The translations under genes and the position numbers were made by a program. The notes beneath the pieces were generated by a model, which was not told the origin of the DNA, did not search any database, and was given only the letters and a program-made list of their open reading frames with translations. From assembly GCA_905220665.1 (NCBI GenBank), contig CAJNAR010000145.1:186001-250000 (forward strand): 64,000 nucleotides of DNA, given 5' to 3'. Source of the stretch: Albugo candida (Eukaryota; Oomycota; Peronosporomycetes; Albuginales; Albuginaceae). Shown here piece by piece: positions 22,691 to 33,787 of this stretch (within the stretch, counting starts at the first letter, position 1; each line of letters opens with the position of its first letter).

Positions 22691-23266
22691 TTACTTCGCG
22701 TTTGCGACCTTGTTCGCGTGTGATACACATGTGTGCTCAATCTTATTCCAACCACACGCCGGTCGCCAAAAGCATCCGAACCTGCTTTTTGGTGTACAAT
22801 ATTCATCTCCCGCATCTTTTGCTGGAACGGTAGCATTGCCTCCAGAGGGAGACGCAGTTGCACTTACATTTAGTGGAGTTGCAGGATTCGAGCTGGGAAC
22901 TTGGTTTTCCAGGTTTGACAACAGGGTGGAAGGCGACAATGGATCAGCACCAGGAGGTGCAGCTGGTGTTGGCTTCGTAGGTGTTGATGTGCTTCCCAGT
23001 ATTGAATTCCAATCAACGAGAGGTCCTTGAAAACTTTCAGCCTCAAGATTTCGTTGTCCATTATTTTCTGTCGGTAAACGTTGATCGATGTCAGCAAGAG
23101 ATCGGCTACCACTACCGCTCAATGCTGCAGGTTGGTTAGTTGTTTTTTGGATTTTAGTGGCAGGAGGGGTTTGGCCAATTGAATTCTCACTGCGAAGGTT
23201 TATATCATTGCCACTAATGTGAATTGATAGCGAGAAAGAAGCGATTGTAATAAAGTTGAGCTTCAT
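22691..23266 (-). CDS. Small secreted protein, copy 1 (single-unit form)
   Basis: The protein has 191 residues from the ATG at 23264-23266, chosen because it begins a clear signal peptide (MKLNFITIASFSLS) shared with copy 2 at 24304-25185. The mature part is rich in Ser, Pro, Thr and Asn. It holds one motif RSLADIDQRLPTE that corresponds to the last repeat of copy 2, a Pro/Thr-rich spacer with sequons NVS and NAT, and a C-terminal module with four cysteines spaced C-x7-C-x5-C-x8-C that ends KVANAK. No known domain is recognised. Secretion, low complexity and a duplicated paralogue make it a candidate apoplastic or host-directed protein. It could equally be a wall or surface protein. Confidence 0.72.
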   Translation of the reverse strand: MKLNFITIASFSLSIHISGNDINLRSENSIGQTPPATKIQKTTNQPAALSGSGSRSLADIDQRLPTENNGQRNLEAESFQGPLVDWNSILGSTSTPTKPTPAAPPGADPLSPSTLLSNLENQVPSSNPATPLNVSATASPSGGNATVPAKDAGDEYCTPKSRFGCFWRPACGWNKIEHTCVSHANKVANAK

Positions 23267-23797
23267 AAGGAATAAGACGACTTGTAGGTCTCGTGCTTTA
23301 GCGGAGACGTGGGCACTTGACAAGTGAGAATGCAATCGCTGGTATCAAACTCATCAGATGCGGTGGATATTTTATTCGAATATTGAGTGCAACATCTCCG
23401 AGAAATCGTTCAATCATACCCTTTGAAAAACGATAACATCAAGCTACTCAAGCATGATTGGACAATATCAGAGTGGGATCGTAAGGTCGAAACACTGGGA
23501 TATTTGGCTTGCAATAAGAGTTATCGGTATTGGTGCTGATGCGTCGTTGCGATGTGCCGTGCGACGTTAAATTCGGGAATTAGAAGACATGGGTCAGTGA
23601 TATCACCAAAGGATATTGATTGCAAATTGGACCACATTCATTAGGAAGAAAATACACCCAAAATGGACGGTCTGTCAATGCTGTCTAGTATAACACTGCT
23701 GGAAGTCGATCATTTGTATAATAATACTATCGAGAAGCTCTCGATTTACCCGGCAACCGGTAAGACATCTACAAAACAATATACTTTCTCATCTTAT
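23267..23797. other. Promoter side of secreted copy 1, homologous to that of copy 2
   Basis: The block at about 23370-23470 resembles 25275-25395, which lies at the same distance upstream of copy 2; both end with a tgattgg(a/t)caatat match. It therefore belongs to the duplicated unit and probably carries promoter sequence for both genes. The rest (23470-23797) has no recognised feature. Confidence 0.5.
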
Positions 23798-23900
23798 AGC
23801 CTCTCTTTTCCGATACATTACAAGGCTAGAGCTTTGCTAAAGTCATTTTGATGCAGCACGGCGGATTGAGGTACTTAGTAGTTGCATACGATCAAATATA
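23798..23900 (+). pseudogene. Broken 5' end of a second SAYSvFN gene
   Basis: The bases from tagcctctcttttccgata through the ATG at 23851 match the upstream region and start of the SAYSvFN gene (tagcctctcgtttccgatg ... ATG at 21579). The encoded start MQHGGLR parallels MLNGGLR of the intact gene, but the frame stops after 16 codons and no SAYSvFN motif follows. I take it as the truncated relic of a duplicated copy. The match is short and was judged by eye. Confidence 0.5.
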
Positions 23901-24303
23901 AGATAAAGAAGACCTGTCGCCTCTCTAGATGCACTTTTTGATGCTCGACAAGGACGACAATGATATGAATACCGGCACTACCACTGGATACCACCTTAAC
24001 TTCCGCCAATGTACGATAAATCGATATACACAAGCCAAAGGTTACTTGTATATGAGCAGAAATTCCCACGTAGTTGCACTGCTGCATACAGCATTATTGT
24101 TCCATACCATTCACTCTATTTTCACTTCTAAACGCAATAGTAGAGCTCAGCCCTTACCTCCTTTTCGTACTTGTGAAAATATTAGATATATAGAAATTAA
24201 AAAGTCATTAAGCAAAAGCATATGTTTTCAAGCAAAACCTGCAGGAAAAGCTTATCTCAAGTCATATTATGAAAGTTCAAGTGAGTAAAAAACTTTGAAT
24301 GAA
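23901..24303. other. Spacer between the relic and secreted copy 2
   Basis: A plus-strand frame of 119 codons (23929-24288) is open but has no family resemblance and is low in complexity toward its end. It may be decayed sequence after the SAYSvFN relic. No other feature is seen. Confidence 0.35.
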
Positions 24304-25185
24304 TCATTTTGATGCATTTGCGACCTTTGCCGTTTTCAATGTGCATCCTTTTTTGTCTTCCTTCACCCATGTACAACTCCAAGAAAAAAAGCACATAAAG
24401 CTTCCCTTCCCGACACACTTGTCCGGTTTCGCGCTGTTTGTTGGCGCGGCAGTATTGCCTGTCGGATTGTTGCCTGGATAGGAGGGATTTGTAGATGTTG
24501 TATAAGTAGTTGATGGTTTCAGGGACTGAGCAGATGCTGGAGGCATGGCATTGGAGACCGAAGTCGTTGTTCCAGAATCAAGAATTCGTTGTCCTTGTTT
24601 CGTTTCCGAAGGCAAACTTTGATTGGTGTCCACAAGAGCCCGATTGGCAGCATTGGGTGCGCTTTGGTTCATCTCGACAAGAGCTCGATTGGCAGCATTG
24701 GGTGCACTTTGGTTCATCTCGACAAGAGCTCGATTGGCAGCATTGGGTGCGCTTTGGTTCATCTCGACAAGAGCCCGATTGGCAGCATTGGGTGCGCTTT
24801 GGTTCATCTCGACAAGAACTCGATTGGCAGCATTGGGTGCGCTTTGGTTCATCTCGACAAGAACTCGATTGGCAGCATTGGGTGCACTTTGGTTCATCTC
24901 GACAAGAGCCCGATTGGCAGCATTGGGTGCGCTTTGGTTCATCTCGACAAGAGCTCGATTGGCAGCATTGGGTGCACTTTGGTTCATCTCGACAAGAGCC
25001 CGATTGGCAGCATTGGGTGCGCTTTGGTTCATCTCGACAAGAACTCGATTGGCTCCAGTGGTTGTCGATTCGTTAGTCGCAAGAGGAACTTGATCCGAGA
25101 GAGTCCGATTCACATTAATATCATAGGTACGTCGCGCAGCGGCTGATAGTGAGAAAGAAGCGATTGATAAAAGACTGAGCTTCAT
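24304..25185 (-). CDS. Secreted repeat protein, copy 2 (ten 15-residue repeats)
   Basis: The protein has 293 residues. It has a signal peptide (MKLSLLSIASFSLSAAA), then from residue 47 ten consecutive 15-residue units of the form R-(A/V)-LVEMNQSAPNAAN, the last being RALVDTNQSLPSE. Every unit has an N-Q-S glycosylation sequon and an R-x-L-x-E/D string. A Ser/Thr/Pro spacer follows, then the same C-terminal four-cysteine module as copy 1, here C-x7-C-x5-C-x9-C, ending KVANASK. The DNA of the repeats is almost identical, so the array is young or kept uniform. Function is unknown. A heavily glycosylated surface or host-directed protein is a reasonable guess; the R-x-L-x-E/D strings could also be chance, copied by amplification. 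Confidence 0.75.
   Translation of the reverse strand: MKLSLLSIASFSLSAAARRTYDINVNRTLSDQVPLATNESTTTGANRVLVEMNQSAPNAANRALVEMNQSAPNAANRALVEMNQSAPNAANRALVEMNQSAPNAANRVLVEMNQSAPNAANRVLVEMNQSAPNAANRALVEMNQSAPNAANRALVEMNQSAPNAANRALVEMNQSAPNAANRALVDTNQSLPSETKQGQRILDSGTTTSVSNAMPPASAQSLKPSTTYTTSTNPSYPGNNPTGNTAAPTNSAKPDKCVGKGSFMCFFSWSCTWVKEDKKGCTLKTAKVANASK
24641..25045 (-). repeat. Tandem 45-bp coding minisatellite, nine full units plus a diverged edge
   Basis: Units begin at 24641 and recur every 45 bases (24686, 24731 ... 25046). They differ at only a few positions (gcg/gca in the Ser-Ala codons, agccc/agctc/aactc in the Ala/Val codon). The unit length is a multiple of three, so copy-number change keeps the reading frame. 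Because the unit lacks stops in all plus frames, three long spurious plus-strand frames also appear over it. Confidence 0.95.
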
Positions 25186-25479
25186 GGGACCTCACTGCTG
25201 ATTCTGGCCGTTAATTGATGAGCTGGGAAATTCAAAAATGAGGATATAATCGTAGCATGATTCTCAGCCAGTGAGCTGGATTTTTCCTTCGAATTAGGAA
25301 ATGCAACGTTTTCAAGGAAGCGTTGTACCATATCCTTCCAAAACCGATATCATTTTTGGTTTCCCCGACATGATTGGTCAATATTTGATCAACCAACATT
25401 CTTTTCACGATCCAAATGTTGCACACAAAAGTGATGTAATTATGGAATGCAAAATGCATGTATATTAAAACTAAGCTTA

Positions 25480-25992
25480 CTACATCGGGAAAATAGCGCG
25501 GCTGATATTCGAAGGAACAACGGCAACTTCTTTGATGTTGGTATCTAATGGATTTAAGATTCGATTTAGCGTCGCATGTTCGTCCTTCGAAGAACATAAA
25601 GTGACAGGATCATCCCAACTATAACGTTTCCAATTCAAAATGGACACGGCCCATCGATCCGTCACTTCTTTTGTAGAGCCTGCGAGTATCAAGCGTGATA
25701 CGGACTGACGTTGATGCTTCATTGCGAGAAGCTCCGCAGCATTTGCTGTACCAGAGCCTTTCTTGCGTATCGCTCGAGGTTGAGATTGAATTACAAACTG
25801 GTTTGGAATGTGCGAGCCTTCGTCAGAGAGAAAGCTTACATCAACTTTACATCCAGTAAGCGCTACCGCACCTAGTAATGTTCCTCCTCGCCCCGTGAAG
25901 TATTGCAAGATTCCTTCGTCCAATATACAATATACAATCGAGCTGCCTACATCAACCTTTATAAGATACCCTTCGATATTTCCGCAACTCAT
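25480..25992 (-). CDS. PH-domain protein, copy B
   Basis: The protein has 170 residues from the ATG at 25990-25992 (MSCGNIEGYLIKVD). It is paralogous to copy A at 20906-21433: shared blocks are IVYCILDEGILQY, LLGAVALTGCKV, FVIQSQPRAI, SRLILAGS and WAVSILNW, then YSWDDPVTLCSSKDEHATL. It has the basic opening strand and C-terminal tryptophan helix of PH domains. Its tail (SNISRAIFPM) is unrelated to that of copy A. It lies directly upstream (same strand) of secreted copy 2. The role is unknown; membrane lipid or protein binding is inferred from the fold. Confidence 0.7.
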   Translation of the reverse strand: MSCGNIEGYLIKVDVGSSIVYCILDEGILQYFTGRGGTLLGAVALTGCKVDVSFLSDEGSHIPNQFVIQSQPRAIRKKGSGTANAAELLAMKHQRQSVSRLILAGSTKEVTDRWAVSILNWKRYSWDDPVTLCSSKDEHATLNRILNPLDTNIKEVAVVPSNISRAIFPM

Positions 25993-26135
25993 TTGTGGCA
26001 AAATAGATAATGCGACTGCATGTCTTGTAACGACTTAGGTGGCAGGTAAAGATAGGTGCGCTGCAAATGATTATAACCTCTGAAACTACATGTATACGTT
26101 GTAACTTGTGCGATGACTTTCACACCAGAGCTCGA

Positions 26136-27815
26136 CTATGTGTTTCCAAGTTCTCCCTCGAGTTTGACGATTGATTCTTCGACTTGTTTATCCTCTGCAG
26201 TCTTACTGTCGATTGCTTTTGCTTGTGCTGTCCATTTACGTGCTTCATCAAATCGATTCAACTTTACCATTGTCTAGTAAAAACCTTCGATGATGCTATT
26301 CAACATAACATAACATGTTATCACATACCTGCGCGATAAGAAAAGCATTCCTTTTCCAGAAGCCCGGGCTGATATTTTCTGCAATACGACGTAAATAGAA
26401 ATTCGTGCTTTCTATACATAGCATACCAGCGCTGATGAAATGCTGCAATGCGTCCTCGTACGTAGCGGTAGGAGGCTTCCCAAACAGCGCGGCGGCCGCT
26501 TTCTTTTCGAACCAACTCATATCCGCAAACGCGAGACACCATTGGCCCAGTATGTTGTGTGACGTCGCATCCAGAGGATCGAGCTCAATAGCTCGTTGGA
26601 TGTGGTCCTAGTACAAGAATTAAATAACGCCCGCGAATTCAGTCACTCGCTTACGCGAATCACATAAGCTCCTGCGATCTTTTCTTTGGTGGCTCTAAAA
26701 TTCCCAACAGTGCTTGTCATGATCGCCATCCATTTATTGGAAGCTGCCGAGTTCGGATTTAGCGAATATGCGGCTTCCGCGCATTCAAGCCCTTCATGAG
26801 CAAGCTTTTTTTTTTTCGTTTGGATCCTCGACGGTTTCCAACAAATAGTTACAAGCGCGAGCTCGTCTCCAAAGCTGTTGCATCAGTGGTAATCATTCAG
26901 CTTAGTATGCGAAAAATATCGTACCACTTCAACTTCTAGTGTTAGTGCGGGTGGTAGACTTTTCAGCAACGTCCGAATCCTCTCGTGTTGATCCTATCGC
27001 CGGTTGTAAGCTTGGATTGTGTCAACTGATGTGTACCTGTTCAAACAACTCGTCGGCTTGTTCAAGAACGTCCACCAGATCTGCAGGGGGCGGCTTCTCT
27101 TCATCCAACAACGCATCAATCTGTTCTTTTTTAGAAGCGTTTTGCCTTGTCGTTTGATTTGTAGCTATTTCTAAAAGTTATCAAACGGTATATCATCAAG
27201 TCGAAATCTACGTCGACACCTTCTCGTATCACGTTGAAATCATCAGCAGTATGAGGAAACACAGCTTTCTCAGGTATGAGACTCACTCCAAGAGCACGGA
27301 GTACATTGGTCCGATTGAGAAACTCTACGCTTGCCGCTGACGCAATTCAAATAAGTTTCAAGTAAGTACTGTTCAATGTGATACATACCAGCAAACATGC
27401 CAATTGCAATCCACATCAGAGGTGGAAACATTGGTAATTGAGCGACACTGCTGGCCTCATTACTCGTCAACACAACGAAAAAACCAACAAGTCCAACGAG
27501 CAACATGAAGATCAAGCTGAACAGCGAAAGAAACTGCATTGTAGGAAGAGTAGTACTTTCGACCGTGCAAAAAAATCTACAATGTACCACGTTTCCTTCT
27601 CGCTGAGTTATGCTCAATTGATGAGCTCCATTTATGTGAACACGCTCGCTATTTGACACTTCTTCCGGTTCATCTACTTGCTCTTGAACAGTATCTTCCA
27701 CCAAATGAGGTGGTTCTTCTACTACAGCTGTGTTTAAATATCGATATGCAATGACGATGGCTGTAGCAGATCCCGCAACACCAAGAATGGACCAAAAAAG
27801 TCCGCGATTCACCAT
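26136..27815 (-). CDS. Regulator of microtubule dynamics-like (RMDN/FAM82) TPR protein with an apparent frameshift
   Basis: Many short exons join with consistent phases. The N-part has a membrane segment (FWSILGVAGSATAIVIAYRY) and a second hydrophobic run. Then come AASVEFLNRTNVLRALGVSL, EEIATNQTTRQNASKKEQ, ADELFEQ, DQHERIRTLLKSLPPAL and LWRRARACNYLLE. The RMDN core follows: ECAEAAYSLNPNSAASNKW, ATKEKIAGAYVIR, DHIQRAIELDPLDATSHN, GQWCLAFADMSWFEKKAAAA and SPGFWKRNAFLIAQ, ending KLEGELGNT. RMDN proteins are TPR proteins of mitochondrial or ER contact sites or spindles. Between NYLLE and the core, a run of eleven A (plus-strand T 26806-26816) puts the two parts out of frame by one base. Either the run has an extra base or the gene is broken. 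Confidence 0.75.
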
Positions 27816-27986
27816 CGGAATCGCAACTTTTTGACGGAATATAGTCGATCTAGGATTTCAGCCAATATGAGGCCACCAAAGCGGTATACGCTTGCGACAT
27901 GACGCAATAACGGTCAGTGAATAAAACTAATGCGTATACTATCCACGTAAAGCTAGGGTCTACCGAAATCACTTCCAGTTTGTCAA

Positions 27987-28757
27987 ATGGCGAGTTTGAA
28001 AGTGAGCTCCCAATTTGTAGGCGTCGATGTCACTGCCCACAGAGAAGAGTGCAATATAGGCAAACAATGTCACTCGACATTGTCCAAATCCACGCGACCG
28101 TTCTTATCGTCTACTGTGGTCAAGTCTAAACGCTCATTTCGTATTCGATATTTCGTAGAGTTAGTCATCAAGTCAGTTCAGCAACGGGCGATAAGAGTTG
28201 GATTTCACGGTTCATTCGAAGCCCTCCACAAGTTACACACACAACTAGAAAAATTATGGTGGCATGTATACGCTCCTTCATTACATTCGTGCAACAAAGC
28301 AACGGAGCCAATGCCGAGTTTTCCGGAGAGCTCCAAGTCTCTTGTGAGCAGATTAGAAGCTCGAAAAAATAACGAGCAAGATAGAATGAATACACGCGCC
28401 GAAGCTTTATTTGGGTACTACACCGCACTGTTCAACACTGCTGAAGAACGAGAATTCTTTCTAGAGTTTTTTCGTGAGCGAGCCGAAGATAGTGCAAGTA
28501 TTAGGAAAGATGAGTCATCACGTGATAATAAGTGGCAATGCAGTCGCAGCACTCGATTGCGCCTCCGCAACAGTAGTAGTACAACAGTCACGAGTGCAAT
28601 CAGCGAGGAGTGCAATGGAATCAATGGCACCGCTTCAGATAAGGGCGAAAGTGATAAGAAGAGTGGCATTTCCTCTCGTCTTTTTTCGCTAGTAAATTTG
28701 ACGAAAGAAAAAGATGTCGTTGAATTCACGGTACCCACTATGGTTTATACACGATAA
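27987..28757 (+). CDS. PX-domain-like protein
   Basis: The protein has 256 residues in one frame. The N-terminal two thirds read like a PX domain: basic strands (FRIRYFVELVIK), FHGSFEALHKLHTQLEKLW (family 'F..Lh..L'), MPSFPESSKSLVSRLEARK (family PxxP then basic), then helices RAEALFGYYTALF and REFFLEFFRER. The tail is rich in Ser, Arg and Asn. PX domains bind phosphoinositides, mostly PI3P, on endosomes. The usual RRYS arginine patch is not obvious, so lipid binding is uncertain. The ATG at 27987 starts about 170 bases from the start of the divergent RMDN-like gene, suggesting a shared promoter region. Confidence 0.6.
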   Translation: MASLKVSSQFVGVDVTAHREECNIGKQCHSTLSKSTRPFLSSTVVKSKRSFRIRYFVELVIKSVQQRAIRVGFHGSFEALHKLHTQLEKLWWHVYAPSLHSCNKATEPMPSFPESSKSLVSRLEARKNNEQDRMNTRAEALFGYYTALFNTAEEREFFLEFFRERAEDSASIRKDESSRDNKWQCSRSTRLRLRNSSSTTVTSAISEECNGINGTASDKGESDKKSGISSRLFSLVNLTKEKDVVEFTVPTMVYTR

Positions 28758-30812
<2,055 letters not shown>

Positions 30813-31014
30813 AATAACGTTCACTAACAGATAATTCACTTGCATTTTTAAATGTGTGCGCTGAATGTCAAACAATAAACTACAACTCGCGTTGCAACAT
30901 CTAAAAAAACGAATTATGAAAGATGGACGGTTTCGCCAACGAATGTAGCGCGTTCTTCCGCAGCGTTTGAGCATGCGTGTGCAAAACTGATAAAGACACC
31001 TTCGTTCAAACTAG

Positions 31015-32242
31015 ATGGGAAGAAACGTCTCCGCTCTTGTAACTCTTGTACATCGAATAAATGTTACGTCGTCAGACTCGCACTTATTGAAACAGGAGAA
31101 AGGAGAAGATAAGCATTCTCATCATTCCAAGAAATGTTATCCAGAGCTACGCAGTACCCCTCCGAAACATTCTCGCACTCGTAGAGATTTGTCTGACAGA
31201 AATCGTTCACATTACAAGACATTCCGAGAGTATTTGCCACCAACTGATCGAGGCACTATATCTCCTGCTCAGTTAAGACTTTTGAGAGCGACACTTGCTC
31301 CCGAGCTTCCGAAAAATATATCACAAAGTACGGACAGAACAAATGAGTTAGCTTGCCCCCGAAACGACCCAGCACGTACTGGACAGCATGATTTCGCTTC
31401 TTTCGATGACATGAAAAATTGTCGATTTAGACCCAGCCTTCGAGGAAGAAAGCATGTGGAAGCTGATGAAGAGGATGGTACGGATGCCAACCGCATCACA
31501 GCATTTATAAGGCGAATGGAAGGATCAGAAAAAGTGCGTCGAGAACACATCGATCGGATGCGCGCGGAAAAGGCTTATTGTTCTCAGATCGATAAAAAGG
31601 TTCGAAGTTGCTTTATAAGTTTTTACCAATCGCGAAATTGATCATGTTGTTAGGAGTGTCCCAAGTGTGGAAACCCTCAGTCGTATGCAGAGGTTAAGCA
31701 AAAACGCAACAAGTGTCCCAATTGTAATGAAACATATCGAGCGCGGATAGTTTGGGTTCGTGAAAAGCTACATCTCGCACACAAATGCACGCTTAAAACT
31801 GTTGCTATACAGGATGATATCGCTTCCTCTTTTTTGAAAAAACTTGATGCAGAGTCGTCATCCAAGGCTGAAAGGAAACAGGACAAGGAGTTGTGTCTCA
31901 ACCAAACGCCCCGCTCTAGAAAATGGCACGAAGTAGAAGACGAGTTTCTGGGTCGCGTATACCTCGATATGGCTCGTCGACAATCAGATCACTCAGCTCT
32001 CTTACGGGAATCACAGAAACAGTGCACTTTTCATCCAGTCATCTGCAAAGGATCCCAAAAGGTACATTAGAATTCTCTGTACGAAAGCGCATGTCCATAT
32101 CTCTATGACGGTTCAGGCCAAAGTCGATAGCTTCCAAGCTAAAGCGGCACGTGATTTGCAAACTCAAAAGCACAAATTTCGCAAAGACGCGCGCAAAAAA
32201 GGGAAAGACAGTACAGCACAACTACAGTGCTTTCTTCATTAG
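31015..32242 (+). CDS. Zinc-ribbon protein of unknown function
   Basis: There are three exons, 31015-31599, 31654-32061 and 32117-32242, all in phase, for about 372 residues. The start is basic and Ser/Arg/His-rich. The middle has CRFRPSLRG, helix-rich RRMEGSEKVRREHIDRMRAEK and a zinc ribbon built by splicing, CPKCGNPQSYAEV...CPNCNETY (two C-x2-C pairs). A second FxP-type motif is CTFHPVI. The C-end is lysine-rich. The FxPxL/I strings separated by helices look like cytoskeletal or flagellar proteins, but I do not recognise the family. It could also be an RNA-binding zinc protein. Confidence 0.6.
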
Positions 32243-32393
32243 AAGGACCACCCCCTAATACAAGGCTGCGGCTACAACACACAAAATGAGCGGAAACAAT
32301 ATTTCGCCTTCAGTCATTTCGGTAGTCATAAAAATGTCCATTCAAATGACTCTGACGATATCTGTTTCATAGAAAACAAAACTCCGCTCACCA

Positions 32394-33669
32394 ATGAAAT
32401 ATCTCGGTATATTTTTGGTGATTCTTCTTGCAAGTCAGACGACTTTCTGTGCGGGAAAGAAAGACTACTACGAAGTACTCGGAGTGTCTCGCGATGCCTC
32501 AAAAGCTCAAATCAAAAGCGCATTCCGCAAGCTATCCCTCAAGGTCGTATCTGCATCTTCGTAATAAAAATTACGTTCATAAATAATTTATTCTTTGCAG
32601 CACCATCCTGACAAAAACCCAGGCGTCAAGGATGCTCAAGTGAAATTCGCAGAAGTTGCTAGTGGTGTGCAATGTCGAACCTCTCATTCTTGTTGACCTG
32701 TTACAAATCATACTCCTTTGTAGCTTATGATGTTTTATCGGACGAGAAACGAAAAGCGCAATACGATCAGTTTGGCGAAGAAGGGCTTCGAGAGGACCAG
32801 GATCAAGGGGGTCATGATCCGTTCGACATATTTTCACAATTTTTCGGCGGAGGACGAAGGAAGCGTAGTGATGAGCCTTCGCGTGGTCCTGACACCGTCA
32901 TTCCTCTCCGAGTTTCACTCAGAGACATTTACATTGGCAAAACTCTACAAATTTCTTTTCGACGTGAAACACTTTGCAACCATTGTCACGGAACAGGAGC
33001 TGCTCACGAGGAAGACGTACATCAATGTACAGCTTGCAATGGACAAGGCTTCGTTATCAAACGGCGTCAAGTAGGACCAGGATTCGTCCAGCAATTCCAA
33101 TCGACTTGTGACAAATGTAATGGGAAAGGTAAGGTTTGGACAAGCACCTGTCCGGTTTGCGGTGGACGCAGAGTCGTCATGACCGATCTCCAATTCGATG
33201 TCGACATTGTACCAGGAGCGCGGGAAGGTACAGTTTATGAGTTTGAAGGATATGGTGACGAAGTACCGGGCCAAGAAGCTGGGAATTTGCAGTTTCAATT
33301 GATAACAAACCCAGATGCCATGTCCCGTGACGGTAATGATTTGTTTATGGATCTCAATATTACATTACGACAAGCGCTTGTTGGATTTGAAAAGACTTTT
33401 GAGCATTTGGATGGACATAAAGTCACTCTCAAACGTGACGAAATTACTCCACCTCGATTTGTTGCTGTCATCAAAAATGAAGGCATGCCGATTGAAGACT
33501 CAATTGGACGAGGAGATCTTCACATCAAAATCTTTGTGGAGTTTCCAGAACACTTGACTGAAAAACAAAAAGAAGGCAAGTATCATTCAAAATGTTCGAT
33601 TCGAGGTGCATTGCTAATTCGCATCGTTGATTTCATTCAGGCTTGCGCACAATGTTTGCCAAAGCTTAG
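32394..33669 (+). CDS. ER-lumen DnaJ co-chaperone (Scj1/ERdj3-like)
   Basis: Four exons (32394-32543, 32601-32664, 32724-33575, 33641-33669) give 364 residues. It has a signal peptide (KYLGIFLVILLASQTTFCA), a J domain with HPD in HHPDKNPG, and a Gly/Phe-rich link (GGHDPFDIFSQFFGGG). Four CxxC zinc motifs follow (CNHCHGTG, CTACNGQG, CDKCNGKG, CPVCGG). The C-terminal substrate domains end TEKQKEGLRTMFAKA. It should stimulate the ER Hsp70 (BiP) during folding and translocation. The zinc module makes it closer to yeast Scj1 than to animal ERdj3. The last intron begins with GC (G|GCAAGT), a GC-AG intron; using the nearby GT instead would give a longer, unrelated tail. No KDEL-type retention signal is present. 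Confidence 0.92.
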
Positions 33670-33787
33670 CCACATCCCAACAAGCTGCGGATTCAGACAT
33701 CATTTCGAGAACCGTGGTATTGTTTTCGTTGCTGATCACAACTAGGACGAATAACTGCACAAAATTCCCAGTGTTAGAAGATGATTT

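Noticed and set aside
22680..23030. Plus-strand frame over the first secreted gene
   Set aside because: It is the shadow of the minus-strand gene, which has a signal peptide and a paralogue.
24641..25045. Regular repeats that might suggest a CRISPR array
   Set aside because: There are no unique spacers; the units abut directly, are coding, and the host is a eukaryote.
24510..25146. Three long plus-strand frames over the repeat array
   Set aside because: They arise because the 45-bp unit has no stop in any plus frame. The minus frame has a signal peptide and a paralogue, so it is the real one.
24304..25185. Classical RXLR-EER or CHXC effector motif in the secreted proteins
   Set aside because: No RxLR with a following EER, and no CHxC near the N-end, is present in either copy; only RxLxE/D is found.
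22691..25185. Albugo CCG (C-x2-C-x5-G) effector class
   Set aside because: The cysteine spacing in both copies is C-x7-C-x5-C, not C-x2-C-x5-G.
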